Positions 19,549-28,379 of a stretch of 64,000 bases of DNA are shown in pieces. The stretch lies in the NCBI RefSeq assembly GCF_000758525.1, contig NZ_CP009241.1, forward strand, positions 5,456,001 through 5,520,000, given 5' to 3'. The notes below the pieces were generated by a model. That model saw nothing but the letters and a program-made list of their open reading frames with translations, was not told the origin of the DNA and did no database searches. The translations under genes were made by a program, and so were the position numbers. This stretch comes from Paenibacillus sp. FSL H7-0357. Lineage in GTDB: Bacteria > Bacillota > Bacilli > Paenibacillales > Paenibacillaceae. The stretch's first letter is position 1. Each line of letters begins with the position of its first letter.

Positions 19549-21379
19549 AATGATCTTCCCCCTGCCCGTATTTAGGTATGACGCATTGGATGATTGTTCC
19601 TTCACCCGGGCTGGCACAGATGAATATCCCGTATCTGTCGCCGTATTCAATCCGGATACGATCGGCCACACTGCGCACTCCAAGACCACGCCGCTCCGGA
19701 TGAATGCCATGCTCCGTCCGGCCTTCGTCCGACTGGTTTGCTGTTTCGTTAACCATATACTGGAACATCGAGAGCTGGGCCGGAGTCATCCCGATTCCGT
19801 TATCCTCAATCTGCAGGATCAAGTTGCCGCGGTCTTCCCAGCCCTTTACAGTCACCTTGCCCTTGTATCCGATCCCCTCGAACCCATGCTGGATACTGTT
19901 CTCCACCAGCGGCTGCAGTGTCAGCTTGAGGATACCGCAGCCCATAAGCCCTTCCGGGATGTCTATTTCATAATCAAATACATCCTCGAAACGAAATTTC
20001 TGGATATCGAGATAATTACGCAGGTGGGTAACTTCTTCTTCCAGTGTGATTTCATCCCTGTCCTGAATGCTGATCCGCAGAATGCTGGCTAGCCGGTAGA
20101 CCATCTCGCTAACCTTACGGCCTTCATTCTGTACAGCAAGCACATTGATCGACTCCAGCGTGTTGAACAGGAAATGCGGCTTGATCTGTGCCTGCAGAAC
20201 CCGCATCTCAGCCTGATTCTTCCGTCTTTGCTCCAGATGGATCCGATTAAACAAGCCGTTGATTTTATCCATCAAATCGTTAAAGCCTTTGGCAAGCAAT
20301 GTCATCTCGTCATTGCCCTTCTCCTCAACCCTTGTAGTAAGATCGCCATCCTCCACCCGCCGCATAAAGCGGACAATAACAGCAATCCCGCCCGTTATCC
20401 GGTTCATAAAGAACAAATTAAAGATGACGGCAGCCAGGAAGCAGAGAAAGATAACCCCGACAAACCAGCGGGCGAACACTGTAACCTCCCGTGACAACGA
20501 ACCCCACGAGGTGATAGAAACGAGGCTCCAGGGATACTCCTTCAGATGATAGACGGACAGAATACTTTTCTCCCCGTCGAACTGGGTTTTGAAGCTTTGA
20601 AAACCTTCCTTGAAGGTAATATTTTTCGCCGTAAACGACTGGAAATCCTGTCCGTCCAGCTTGCGGTCCGGATCCAGCAGAATCATTCCGTCATCGTTCA
20701 CCAGCATGAAAGAGACCTTTTGGTTACTGTCCCCAATCTTCAAATTCCGGAATATGGATTCGAACTCCCAGTTCTTGATCTGCACGACCAGAATGCCGAT
20801 GTTCTCAAAGAAGCTAAGCTCCTTCACTAGCCGGATCTGTGTGAACACGGCTTCTGTTCCTGTCAGTTCCGGATATTCATGCGGTGCCAGCCATTTCGGT
20901 ACACCATTGAGCTTCATGACCTCCTGATAGAGAGCACTTCCTTTGAATTTATCGTAAGGGAGTGTGCGGAAATTTTCCTTGTTGAATACCGATACGATCT
21001 CCGAGCTGCCTTTACCGTTAAAATTGTACAGAAAGGCATAGCTGATCGAAGGGTGATTATACAGCAGACTACGGAAATTGCGCTGGCTGGCATTCAGGTT
21101 CAGCTGCTCAGCATCAGTCAGATCCTGCTTTGAAGGATCATCCGCGCTGAGCGCCATATGAAACACCGAGGTAGCAATTCCGTTGTCTGTCACGTTGTTC
21201 ATATCTTTAAAGACGTTGGAGATGCTGTAGCTGATCGCTTTAAGTGAATACTCGGACTGCTGGCTGTATTTCTTCTCAATTGAATTATAAGTAACGAAGA
21301 ACATAATCATGCCAAGAATAAACAAGGGGATGATAATCAGGCCCAAAAATGCCGTAAATAATTTATAGCGCAAATTCAT
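19526..21379 (-). CDS. YesM-type sensor histidine kinase
   Basis: This 617-residue kinase has an N-terminal membrane helix (LFTAFLGLIIIPLFILGMIMF), a large extracytoplasmic sensor, a second helix (GVIFLCFLAAVIFNLFF) and HAMP. The phospho-acceptor histidine lies in IKPHFLFNTLESINVL, and the ATPase motifs are PLVENSIQHGFE, IEDNGIGM and GLGVRSVADRI. It starts at ATG after AGGAGCACTGCCG. It lies downstream of two permeases and overlaps its regulator, so it probably senses a sugar or envelope signal and controls the importer operon it belongs to. Confidence 0.92.
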   Translation of the reverse strand: MNLRYKLFTAFLGLIIIPLFILGMIMFFVTYNSIEKKYSQQSEYSLKAISYSISNVFKDMNNVTDNGIATSVFHMALSADDPSKQDLTDAEQLNLNASQRNFRSLLYNHPSISYAFLYNFNGKGSSEIVSVFNKENFRTLPYDKFKGSALYQEVMKLNGVPKWLAPHEYPELTGTEAVFTQIRLVKELSFFENIGILVVQIKNWEFESIFRNLKIGDSNQKVSFMLVNDDGMILLDPDRKLDGQDFQSFTAKNITFKEGFQSFKTQFDGEKSILSVYHLKEYPWSLVSITSWGSLSREVTVFARWFVGVIFLCFLAAVIFNLFFMNRITGGIAVIVRFMRRVEDGDLTTRVEEKGNDEMTLLAKGFNDLMDKINGLFNRIHLEQRRKNQAEMRVLQAQIKPHFLFNTLESINVLAVQNEGRKVSEMVYRLASILRISIQDRDEITLEEEVTHLRNYLDIQKFRFEDVFDYEIDIPEGLMGCGILKLTLQPLVENSIQHGFEGIGYKGKVTVKGWEDRGNLILQIEDNGIGMTPAQLSMFQYMVNETANQSDEGRTEHGIHPERRGLGVRSVADRIRIEYGDRYGIFICASPGEGTIIQCVIPKYGQGEDHYAKSIVG

Positions 21380-21406
21380 CGGCAGTGCTCCTGACTGTGA
21401 ATAAGG

Positions 21407-22234
21407 TTATCCTTTTACGCTGCCTGCCGTTACGCCTTCAATAATTTTCTCCTGCAAAATGGCGTAAATAATAATGACCGGCAGCACACTGTAGACAATG
21501 CCTGCAGACATTTGCGCATAATTCATCTGATACTGATCGCGGAATTGGACCATTCCCACCGGAAGTGTGCGCAGCTCGTCATTCGAAAGAAAATAGTTAG
21601 CCAGCAAAAATTCATTCCAATTTCCCAGGAAATTAACAATGAATACTGTAACCATGGCGGGAACCGTCAGAGGTACAATAATTCTAGCAAAGATACCGGG
21701 AGCCTTCAAGCCATCCATAACTGCCGCTTCTTCAATTTCACTGGGCAACGAACGCATAAATGCGGCCAAAATAATAATTGTAAACGGTATTGCATTGGCA
21801 ATATAAGGGATGATCAATGCCCAATGTGTATTCAGAATGTGCAGTTTGCGCACAATCGTATAAATCGGCAGCATCAGCGCATTGTTAGGAATAAGCATTC
21901 CGACCAGTACAAGCGAGAACAGGATACCATTCCATTTGCCCTGCCGCATCCGTGTGACTGCAAAGGCAAACATCGACGCCAGCAAAATGGAGACGACAGA
22001 AGCCAGCACAGAAATGTACAAGCTGTTAAAGAAGTAGGTGCTGATCTTGGCGTTGACCCAGGCCTCCACATAGTTAGAGAAGGCAAATTCCTTCGGAATG
22101 CCGAATGGATTCAAGGCGATCGCGTTGTTGTCTTTCTTTACTGAAGAGAACAGGACGAACAGGAAAGGAAAAAGAATAACAAGCAGATACGACAACAGCA
22201 CAACATGCGGCAGACTCTTTTTCAGGCGTGGCAT
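21407..22234 (-). CDS. MalG-type carbohydrate ABC permease
   Basis: This 275-residue permease has about six membrane segments and an EAA loop (Glu-Glu-Ala-Ala-Val-Met-Asp-Gly region near residue 190), ending GVTAGSVKG. Its ATG overlaps the stop of the preceding permease gene (TGATG), a sign of translational coupling. It belongs to the importer operon 24623-18766. Substrate class is a sugar by family; the specific sugar cannot be read from the sequence. Confidence 0.92.
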   Translation of the reverse strand: MPRLKKSLPHVVLLSYLLVILFPFLFVLFSSVKKDNNAIALNPFGIPKEFAFSNYVEAWVNAKISTYFFNSLYISVLASVVSILLASMFAFAVTRMRQGKWNGILFSLVLVGMLIPNNALMLPIYTIVRKLHILNTHWALIIPYIANAIPFTIIILAAFMRSLPSEIEEAAVMDGLKAPGIFARIIVPLTVPAMVTVFIVNFLGNWNEFLLANYFLSNDELRTLPVGMVQFRDQYQMNYAQMSAGIVYSVLPVIIIYAILQEKIIEGVTAGSVKG

Positions 22235-23118
22235 CAGTATTCAATCCTTTCATTGCGCCGGGCAAACAGCAGATGATACAGCGCCGTAACCACAAGCGTG
22301 AATGCAAAGATCAGGACTGCGATGGCATTGCCGTAGCCATACTTAAAGTTGGTGATCGCGTATTTTATCATATAAGTCGCCATGACCTCGGTCGATCCAG
22401 CCGGACCGCCTTTCGTCATCACGATGACGATATCCGCAGCCTTCATTGCACCGGCGATGGAGAGCATAATAACTACGGAAATGATCGGCACAATCAGCGG
22501 CAGTGTGATGCGTGTGGCACGCTGAAAGCCGGTAGCGCCGTCAATGGCCGCAGCTTCATCCAGTTCACTAGGAATGGATAGAATAGCCGCCAGCACCATA
22601 ACAATGTAGAATCCGGTCCACTGCCAGGCATTCGTGATCAGAATGGACAGCATGGCAAACCGCTCATCCGACAGCCAGTACACCGGCTCAATGCCAACGA
22701 GACCAATTAGCTTATTAAAGAGGCCGATATTGGGCTCATAAATAAATCCCCACAGAATGCCGATTACCGCAGTAGACATAATAGAAGGCATAAATACGGC
22801 TGTCTTGTAGAGTCCTTTCAGCTTCTTAACGTTGGCAATCAAAAGCGAAAAGAATACGATCAGGGGAACCTGCACGCACACGGAGAATAGGATAAACCAG
22901 CCGTTATTCTTCACCGAAACCCAGAAGCGTTCATCTCCAAGCGCTTTTTTGAAGTTAGTGAGGCCGGTGAATTTAACCGTATCCGATACTCCGTTCCAAC
23001 TGGTGAAGCTGTAGTAAAGTGAGCTGAAGATCGGATATATAAAGAACATGAAGAACAATACCAGTGCAGGAATAACAAACAGGATAAAAACCAATGGATT
23101 TCTGAGTGATTTATTCAT
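22234..23118 (-). CDS. MalF/UgpA-type carbohydrate ABC permease
   Basis: This 294-residue permease has about six hydrophobic segments and an EAA loop near residue 185 (LDEAAAIDGATGFQRA). ATG 23118 follows CGGAGGTAGTC. It is the second gene of the importer operon, 98 bp after the binding protein. A small hairpin in that gap may reduce transcription of the membrane genes relative to the binding protein. Confidence 0.92.
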   Translation of the reverse strand: MNKSLRNPLVFILFVIPALVLFFMFFIYPIFSSLYYSFTSWNGVSDTVKFTGLTNFKKALGDERFWVSVKNNGWFILFSVCVQVPLIVFFSLLIANVKKLKGLYKTAVFMPSIMSTAVIGILWGFIYEPNIGLFNKLIGLVGIEPVYWLSDERFAMLSILITNAWQWTGFYIVMVLAAILSIPSELDEAAAIDGATGFQRATRITLPLIVPIISVVIMLSIAGAMKAADIVIVMTKGGPAGSTEVMATYMIKYAITNFKYGYGNAIAVLIFAFTLVVTALYHLLFARRNERIEY

Positions 23119-23167
23119 GACTACCTCCGATTGCTTAGACTATCTGGGAGCGATTAGGGCAGATTTT

Positions 23168-23197
23168 AAAAATGCACCCTGGAGCAAGCACCAGGGT
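23168..23197 (-). terminator. Intra-operon attenuating hairpin
   Basis: On the minus strand ACCCTGG...CTCCAGGGT (23176-23197) is followed by a short T-run at about 23168-23172. It sits between the binding-protein gene and its permeases, where partial termination commonly sets stoichiometry. Confidence 0.55.
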
Positions 23198-23216
23198 ACA
23201 TAGAATTTACCGTTCC

Positions 23217-24623
23217 TTATTCCACTGCTGCATTAGCTTCTTCTTGAACTTTTTGCAGCGCCTCGCCCATTTTTTCAGGTGTTGTCTGTCCGCCGATCAG
23301 CTTCTGAATTTGAATGTTGCTGATCTCGGTGGTGACATCCGCTTGAACCAGAGAGTCAAAGGCAGGGAATGAAGACTGGGAATTATTCAGTACCGCTACG
23401 ATTTCACTCATCAGATCATCGGTAATATTCTCGTTCAGGATATTCTGATCAATCTTCATGGCCGGCAGCACTCCGTCCTCTACCAGACCGCGAAGCTGCA
23501 TTTCTTCATTGTACATATTCTTGATAAAGGATTTCACTGCAGCCAGCTGACGCTCGTCATCTGCCGCTGAAGCAGAGAACCCGTAACCGTTGTTCACATC
23601 GCGCATCAGTGCCGTTTGGTCGCCTACCCCGCCGTCAACTGCCGGGATATTGAAGAATCCAACCTTGCCGATCAGACCTTCACCCGATTGTCCTGCTTTG
23701 AATACAGAGGATTTCCAAGTTCCATCATAGAGCAGAATGGCTTCGCCACTAGTGAACTGGGTGGTATACTCAGCATATTCGAAACCAAGCTCGCCTTTTT
23801 TGAAGTAGCCTTTATCTACCCATTCCTTGTATTTCGCAAAACCTTTCACAACATTAGCATCGCTCCATTTAGCTTCACCGGTCGCGAATTTAGCCGTCAC
23901 ATCCGGTCCGGCATAACGTGACCAGAGGTGGTTGGCCAGCATCAGCGGCACCCAGCCGGCTTTGGAAGCGCCAGCCAGCGGTACTTTGCCATCAGCCTTA
24001 ATATCGGCCAGTTGCTTCTCAAGCTCAGCAAAGGTCTTCGGAGCTTCCCAGCCCTTGCTGCCATAGTATTCTTTATTATAGAAGAAACCTTCACCGGAAC
24101 CGCCGATTGGCAATCCGTAAATCTTGCCTTCATAAGTAAATGGATCAAGATTCGAGAACTTGTCTTTAATGCCCAATTCTTCGAGGATCGGGGTCAGGTC
24201 AAGCAATTTTCCTTCTTTGGCGTATATTTTGGAGTCAGGGCTCCCAAAGAGATCGAACACTGCCGGAGGATTGCCGGCGGCCATTTCACCGCGTAGCTTC
24301 TCTTTGCGGTTCACATCGGAATCTACACCATCCAGTTTGAATGTCAGCCCCGGCACTTCACTCTGAACCTTGCCTACCACATCCTCCAAAATAGCAAGAC
24401 GTTTCTGCTTATCAGCACCAACCTGCGTATGACGGATCGTCATTTCGAAAGGCTCAGCGCTGGCAGGCTCATCAGTGGCAGCAGCATTGGTTGCAGCAGC
24501 TGAATTGCTTGGTGCTGCAGTTTCTCCATTGTTGCTTGCCTTATTATTGTTGCCTCCACAGCCAGCAAGCAAAGCAGAAGAGACAAAAACCAGGGACAAC
24601 AGCATAGTCATACTTTTTCTCAT
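23217..24623 (-). CDS. Extracellular sugar-binding lipoprotein
   Basis: This 468-residue family 1 solute-binding lipoprotein has a signal ending LLAGC, an Asn/Ala-rich linker and a binding domain. Sequences include YGLPIGGSGEGFFYNK (near 165) and FTSGEAILLYDGTWKSSVF (near 285), typical of ligand-cleft segments. ATG follows GGGAGGG about 11 bases upstream. It is first in an operon of binding protein, two permeases, kinase and regulator. The promoter is at 24667-24695 and a cre-like site lies upstream, so catabolite repression is likely. Confidence 0.92.
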   Translation of the reverse strand: MRKSMTMLLSLVFVSSALLAGCGGNNNKASNNGETAAPSNSAAATNAAATDEPASAEPFEMTIRHTQVGADKQKRLAILEDVVGKVQSEVPGLTFKLDGVDSDVNRKEKLRGEMAAGNPPAVFDLFGSPDSKIYAKEGKLLDLTPILEELGIKDKFSNLDPFTYEGKIYGLPIGGSGEGFFYNKEYYGSKGWEAPKTFAELEKQLADIKADGKVPLAGASKAGWVPLMLANHLWSRYAGPDVTAKFATGEAKWSDANVVKGFAKYKEWVDKGYFKKGELGFEYAEYTTQFTSGEAILLYDGTWKSSVFKAGQSGEGLIGKVGFFNIPAVDGGVGDQTALMRDVNNGYGFSASAADDERQLAAVKSFIKNMYNEEMQLRGLVEDGVLPAMKIDQNILNENITDDLMSEIVAVLNNSQSSFPAFDSLVQADVTTEISNIQIQKLIGGQTTPEKMGEALQKVQEEANAAVE

Positions 24624-24666
24624 TACGGGTGACCCTCCCTATTTATTAATTTCCCTTACAACTCTT

Positions 24667-24695
24667 ATTATAAAAAACAGTGTGTGTAATCGTAA
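24667..24695 (-). promoter_or_regulatory. Promoter of the 24.6-18.8 kb importer operon
   Basis: On the minus strand TATAAT (24667-24672) has a weak -35, TTACGA, 17 bp upstream. The weak -35 fits a promoter that needs an activator such as the AraC-type regulator encoded at the operon end. Confidence 0.5.
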
Positions 24696-24733
24696 GGTTA
24701 AGATTCATCTACTATAGGGATAAAATACTCTAA

Positions 24734-24747
24734 TGTAAGCGAATACA
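24734..24747. promoter_or_regulatory. cre-like site (CcpA) upstream of the importer operon
   Basis: TGTAAGCGAATACA matches the cre consensus TGWAANCGNTNWCA at all but one defined position. It lies about 40 bp upstream of the -35 region of the binding-protein gene. Confidence 0.5.
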
Positions 24748-24912
24748 CCTCTTAACAGTCACATTCTGCGTTATTTATAGTTACATATACTGAAAAATTA
24801 CTCCATAGGAAATAGACCTTGCGTCATTAAACCTCTACACAAAATCATCCTTCCTGCAAAATAATCCCTTTATCTGCTGAAACATAACATGCGTTCTGGA
24901 TCATTAAAAAGC

Positions 24913-24958
24913 AAAAAAGCCGTTTCCGCAGTACATAAGCTACTGCAAGATACGGCTT
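24913..24958 (-). terminator. Rho-independent terminator after pflA
   Basis: On the minus strand AAGCCGTATCTTGCAGTA pairs imperfectly with TACTGCGGAAACGGCTT, followed by a T-run. It ends the pfl genes. Confidence 0.85.
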
Positions 24959-24980
24959 CTGCTTCCTATGATAATTATCA

Positions 24981-25721
24981 TCACTTAACAAGTGCTGTCT
25001 CGTTGCGTCCTTCTTCAATCAGCCGGTAAGCGCGCTGCACTTCTTCATCGTTCGGTGAGGGTACCCCTTCTAGTTCATAGGGACGGCCAAGTTCTTGCCA
25101 TTTATAAATCCCCATTTGGTGATAAGGCAGGATTTCAAACTTTTCTACCCCATTAAGCGTTCCAATGAATCGGCCGAGATTCAGTAAATCCTCTTCCTTA
25201 TTATGAATGCCAGGAACGTACACGTGGCGGATCCACATTTTACGGTTATGATCCGACAACCAGCGGGCCAGCTTCAATGTACGATCATTCGATTTACCGG
25301 TCAGCTTAATATGCGCTTCATCATCGATATGCTTGAGATCGAGCAGCACAAGATCAGTAACATCCAGCAAATCGCTGATCTTCGAACCATCATTATAGCC
25401 ATTTGTATCCAGTGTGGTGTGCAGATTCCAGCGCTGTTTCACTTCAGTGAACAGTTGTTTGACAAAATGCGCCTGCAGCGTTGGTTCGCCGCCAGACACG
25501 GTAAGCCCGCCACCTGAAGACTTATAATAATTCAGGTAAGGTTCGATTTCCGACAGCACTTCCTCGATGCTCATTTCTCTGCCTTCATTAAGACCCCAGG
25601 TATCCGGGTTATGACAATACTGGCATTTCAATAAGCAGCCCTGCATAAATAGAACAAAACGGATACCAGGCCCGTCTACGGTCCCGAACGTTTCTAAGGA
25701 ATGTATATGTCCATTAGCCAT
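24981..25721 (-). CDS. pflA: Pyruvate formate-lyase activating enzyme
   Basis: This 246-residue radical SAM enzyme installs the glycyl radical on PflB under anaerobic conditions. The [4Fe-4S] cysteines are in GCLLKCQYCHNPDTW (CxxxCxxC), and the SAM-binding GGE stretch is VSGGEPTLQ near residue 79. ATG 25721 follows AAAGGAAGTCATCAT. It lies 136 bp after pflB with no clear terminator between, so the two are probably co-transcribed and Fnr-controlled from the pflB promoter. Confidence 0.96.
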   Translation of the reverse strand: MANGHIHSLETFGTVDGPGIRFVLFMQGCLLKCQYCHNPDTWGLNEGREMSIEEVLSEIEPYLNYYKSSGGGLTVSGGEPTLQAHFVKQLFTEVKQRWNLHTTLDTNGYNDGSKISDLLDVTDLVLLDLKHIDDEAHIKLTGKSNDRTLKLARWLSDHNRKMWIRHVYVPGIHNKEEDLLNLGRFIGTLNGVEKFEILPYHQMGIYKWQELGRPYELEGVPSPNDEEVQRAYRLIEEGRNETALVK

Positions 25722-25857
25722 ATGATGACTTCCTTTCGAAAAGAACTTAAAATTTTAATTAATTTTTAGCAAGATTTTACCGCCCCCTGAATCAAGGGCG
25801 GTATCACCTCACTGCTATTACATCTTATACAAGAACTGTATTACACAGTTAATTTAA

Positions 25858-28119
25858 TTACATTGTACCGTGGAATGTACGGTTGATAACATCCAACTGT
25901 TGTTCACGGGTCAGCTTGATGAAGTTAACAGCATAGCCGGATACACGAATGGTCAATTGAGGATAGTTCTCCGGATGATCCATAGCATCGATCAGTTGTT
26001 CACGGTTAAATACGTTAACGTTCAAGTGCTGAGCGTTGTTGTGGAAGTATCCGTCCATCATGAATACCAGGTTGGATTTACGGGACTCTTCGTCTTTACC
26101 CAGCGCCTTAGGAACGATGGAGAACGTGTTGGAAATACCGTCTTGTGCCTCGGAATACGGCAGTTTGGCAACAGAGTTCAAGGAAGCCAGTGCGCCTTTC
26201 TTGTCGCGTCCGTGCATTGGGTTAGCACCTGGAGCGAACGGTTCACCTTTCTTACGTCCGTCAGGAGTAGTACCAGTCTTCTTACCATAAACTACGTTCG
26301 AAGTGATAGTCAATACCGATTGAGTCGGCATAGCGTCACGGTAAGTTTTGTGTTTGCGGATCATCGACATGAAGGTTTCAACCAGTTCAACTGCGATGTT
26401 GTCAACAGCATCGTCGTTGTTGCCGTAGCAAGGGAATTCTCCTTCGGTTTCGAAGTCGATGGCGATGCCTTGTTCGTTGCGGATCGGTTTAACCTTAGCG
26501 AATTTAATTGCGCTCAGGGAGTCAGCAGCAACGGACAGGCCGGCGATACCGCAAGCCATCGTACGCAGAATGTCACGGTCATGCAGTGCCATTTCGATGC
26601 GTTCGTAGGAATATTTGTCATGCATGTAGTGAATGATGTTCAGGGTGTTGACATAAGTCTTAGCCAGCCACTCCATCATCGGTTTGAAGCGTTTCATTAC
26701 TTCGTTGTAATCCAGATATTCGGAAGTGATCGCAGGGAATTCAGGTCCAACTTGCACGCCTGATTTCTCGTCTATACCACCATTGATCGCGTACAGCAAA
26801 GCTTTCGCCAGGTTGGCGCGGGCGCCGAAGAACTGCATTTGTTTACCAATGCGCATTGGGGATACGCAGCAAGCAATTGCGTAATCTTCACCCCAATATG
26901 GACGCATTACATCGTCATTCTCATATTGGATAGCGCTGGTTTCGATGGAAACCTTGGCACAATATTTTTTGAAGCCTTCAGGCAGTCTTTCGGACCACAG
27001 AACCGTCAAGTTAGGCTCTGGAGCAGGCCCCAGGTTGTACAGGGTATGCAAGAAGCGGAAGCTGTTCTTAGTTACGCGTGTTGTTCCGTCTTCAGCCATA
27101 CCACCGATGGATTCCGTTACCCAAGTAGGGTCGCCGGAGAACAGTTCATTATAGTCAGGCGTACGCAGGAATTTCACAATACGCAGTTTCATTACGAAAT
27201 GGTCAACGATTTCTTGTGCTTGTTCTTCAGTAAGTGTACCTTCTTCAAAATCGCGCTGTGCATAGATGTCGAGGAAGGAGGATACACGTCCCAGGGACAT
27301 TGCAGCACCGTTTTGTTCTTTTACTGCTGCCAGATAACCGAAGTATACCCATTGAGTAGCTTCTTTGAAGTTGTTCGCCGGTTTGGAAATATCAAGTCCG
27401 TGAGCGGCAGCCATTTCTTTCAGCTCGCCCAGAGCGCGGATTTGTTCCGATAGCTCTTCGCGCAACCGGATTACTTCTTCAGTCATGGAATCAACTTCAA
27501 GCTCGGTTTGTTGTTGTTTCTTGTCTTTGATCAGGAAGTCGATACCGTATAGAGCAATACGGCGGTAGTCACCGATAATACGTCCGCGGCCATAAGCATC
27601 AGGAAGACCTGTAATAACGCCGGATTTACGTACTGCTCTCATGTCAGGTGTATATGCATCAAACACGCCTTGGTTATGCGTTTTGCGGATATTCGTAAAC
27701 ATTTCGACAATGTTGTTCGGAAGCTCGAAGCCATAAGCTTTGGTGGCATCGATCATCATCTTAATACCGCCGAACGGTTGAACAGAACGTCTGAAAGGAG
27801 CATCAGTCTGTACGCCTACAATTTGTTCCTTGTCCTTGTCGATGTAGCCTGGCTTGTGGGAAGTGATGGTGGAGACAGTATCCAGGGAAACGTCCCATAC
27901 GCCGCCTCTTTCTCTTTCTTCCTTGCTCAGCTGAGAGATAATCTTCCACAGTTCAGTAGTGTTGCTGGTAGGACCCACGAGGAAATCTTCGTTTCCTTCA
28001 TAAGGCTTGATGTTCTTGGAAATAAATTCGTTAACGTCGACTTTTCTTGCCCATTTACCTTTTGTAAAACTTCTCCAACTCGACTTCACTTCTTGTACAT
28101 CTTTTTCAATCACCGACAT
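25858..28119 (-). CDS. pflB: Formate C-acetyltransferase (pyruvate formate-lyase)
   Basis: This 753-residue glycyl-radical enzyme converts pyruvate and CoA to acetyl-CoA and formate in fermentation. The paired active-site cysteines are in [10 protein letters not shown] (near 410), and the glycyl radical loop RVSGYAVNF is near the C terminus. Length matches the family. ATG 28119 (MSVIEKDVQ) follows GGAGGGATTTAGC; an in-frame ATG 15 bases upstream overlaps that ribosome site. Two Fnr-like boxes upstream predict induction without oxygen. The downstream pflA supplies activation, and adhE upstream consumes the acetyl-CoA to restore NAD+. Confidence 0.97.
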   Translation of the reverse strand: MSVIEKDVQEVKSSWRSFTKGKWARKVDVNEFISKNIKPYEGNEDFLVGPTSNTTELWKIISQLSKEERERGGVWDVSLDTVSTITSHKPGYIDKDKEQIVGVQTDAPFRRSVQPFGGIKMMIDATKAYGFELPNNIVEMFTNIRKTHNQGVFDAYTPDMRAVRKSGVITGLPDAYGRGRIIGDYRRIALYGIDFLIKDKKQQQTELEVDSMTEEVIRLREELSEQIRALGELKEMAAAHGLDISKPANNFKEATQWVYFGYLAAVKEQNGAAMSLGRVSSFLDIYAQRDFEEGTLTEEQAQEIVDHFVMKLRIVKFLRTPDYNELFSGDPTWVTESIGGMAEDGTTRVTKNSFRFLHTLYNLGPAPEPNLTVLWSERLPEGFKKYCAKVSIETSAIQYENDDVMRPYWGEDYAIACCVSPMRIGKQMQFFGARANLAKALLYAINGGIDEKSGVQVGPEFPAITSEYLDYNEVMKRFKPMMEWLAKTYVNTLNIIHYMHDKYSYERIEMALHDRDILRTMACGIAGLSVAADSLSAIKFAKVKPIRNEQGIAIDFETEGEFPCYGNNDDAVDNIAVELVETFMSMIRKHKTYRDAMPTQSVLTITSNVVYGKKTGTTPDGRKKGEPFAPGANPMHGRDKKGALASLNSVAKLPYSEAQDGISNTFSIVPKALGKDEESRKSNLVFMMDGYFHNNAQHLNVNVFNREQLIDAMDHPENYPQLTIRVSGYAVNFIKLTREQQLDVINRTFHGTM

Positions 28120-28261
28120 GCTAAATCCCTCCATTTATATTTATTATATTTGTAGAGATCGCGGGCTTGAAGGTTAATCCCGTGTCTCGTGATCCCAAAG
28201 ATATGGTTGTAATTAAATTCACAATCGCGTCTTCATAACTGGGACCGTTCTTTATATAAAC

Positions 28262-28267
28262 ATTTTA
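28262..28267 (-). promoter_or_regulatory. pflB -10 element
   Basis: TAAAAT on the minus strand lies 21 bp downstream of the nearer Fnr box, which puts that box close to -41.5 as in class II Fnr-activated promoters. No good -35 is present, as expected for an activator-dependent promoter. Confidence 0.55.
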
Positions 28268-28288
28268 GTTTATTTTCTGAAAAAGGAC

Positions 28289-28304
28289 TGTGACAAATAT
28301 CACC
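28289..28304 (-). promoter_or_regulatory. Fnr box 1 upstream of pflB
   Basis: TGTGA-N6-TCACC matches the TGTGAN6TCACA consensus with one mismatch. Confidence 0.75.
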
Positions 28305-28324
28305 TTTCCGGTGATATTTGTCAC
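28290..28324. repeat. Perfect 15-bp inverted repeat between adhE and pflB
   Basis: GTGACAAATATCACC (28290-28304) and GGTGATATTTGTCAC (28310-28324) are exact complements around a 5-base loop. The repeat contains both pflB Fnr boxes. On the minus strand a run of five T begins five bases after the stem, so it may also terminate adhE transcripts. Confidence 0.85.
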
Positions 28325-28325
28325 T
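28310..28325 (-). promoter_or_regulatory. Fnr box 2 upstream of pflB
   Basis: GGTGA-N6-TCACT is a weaker match centred 21 bp, two helical turns, upstream of box 1. Confidence 0.6.
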
Positions 28326-28379
28326 ACCATCCCCTTCCATATTAACCTATAACCTTATCCTTTGCTAAGCAATCACCAA

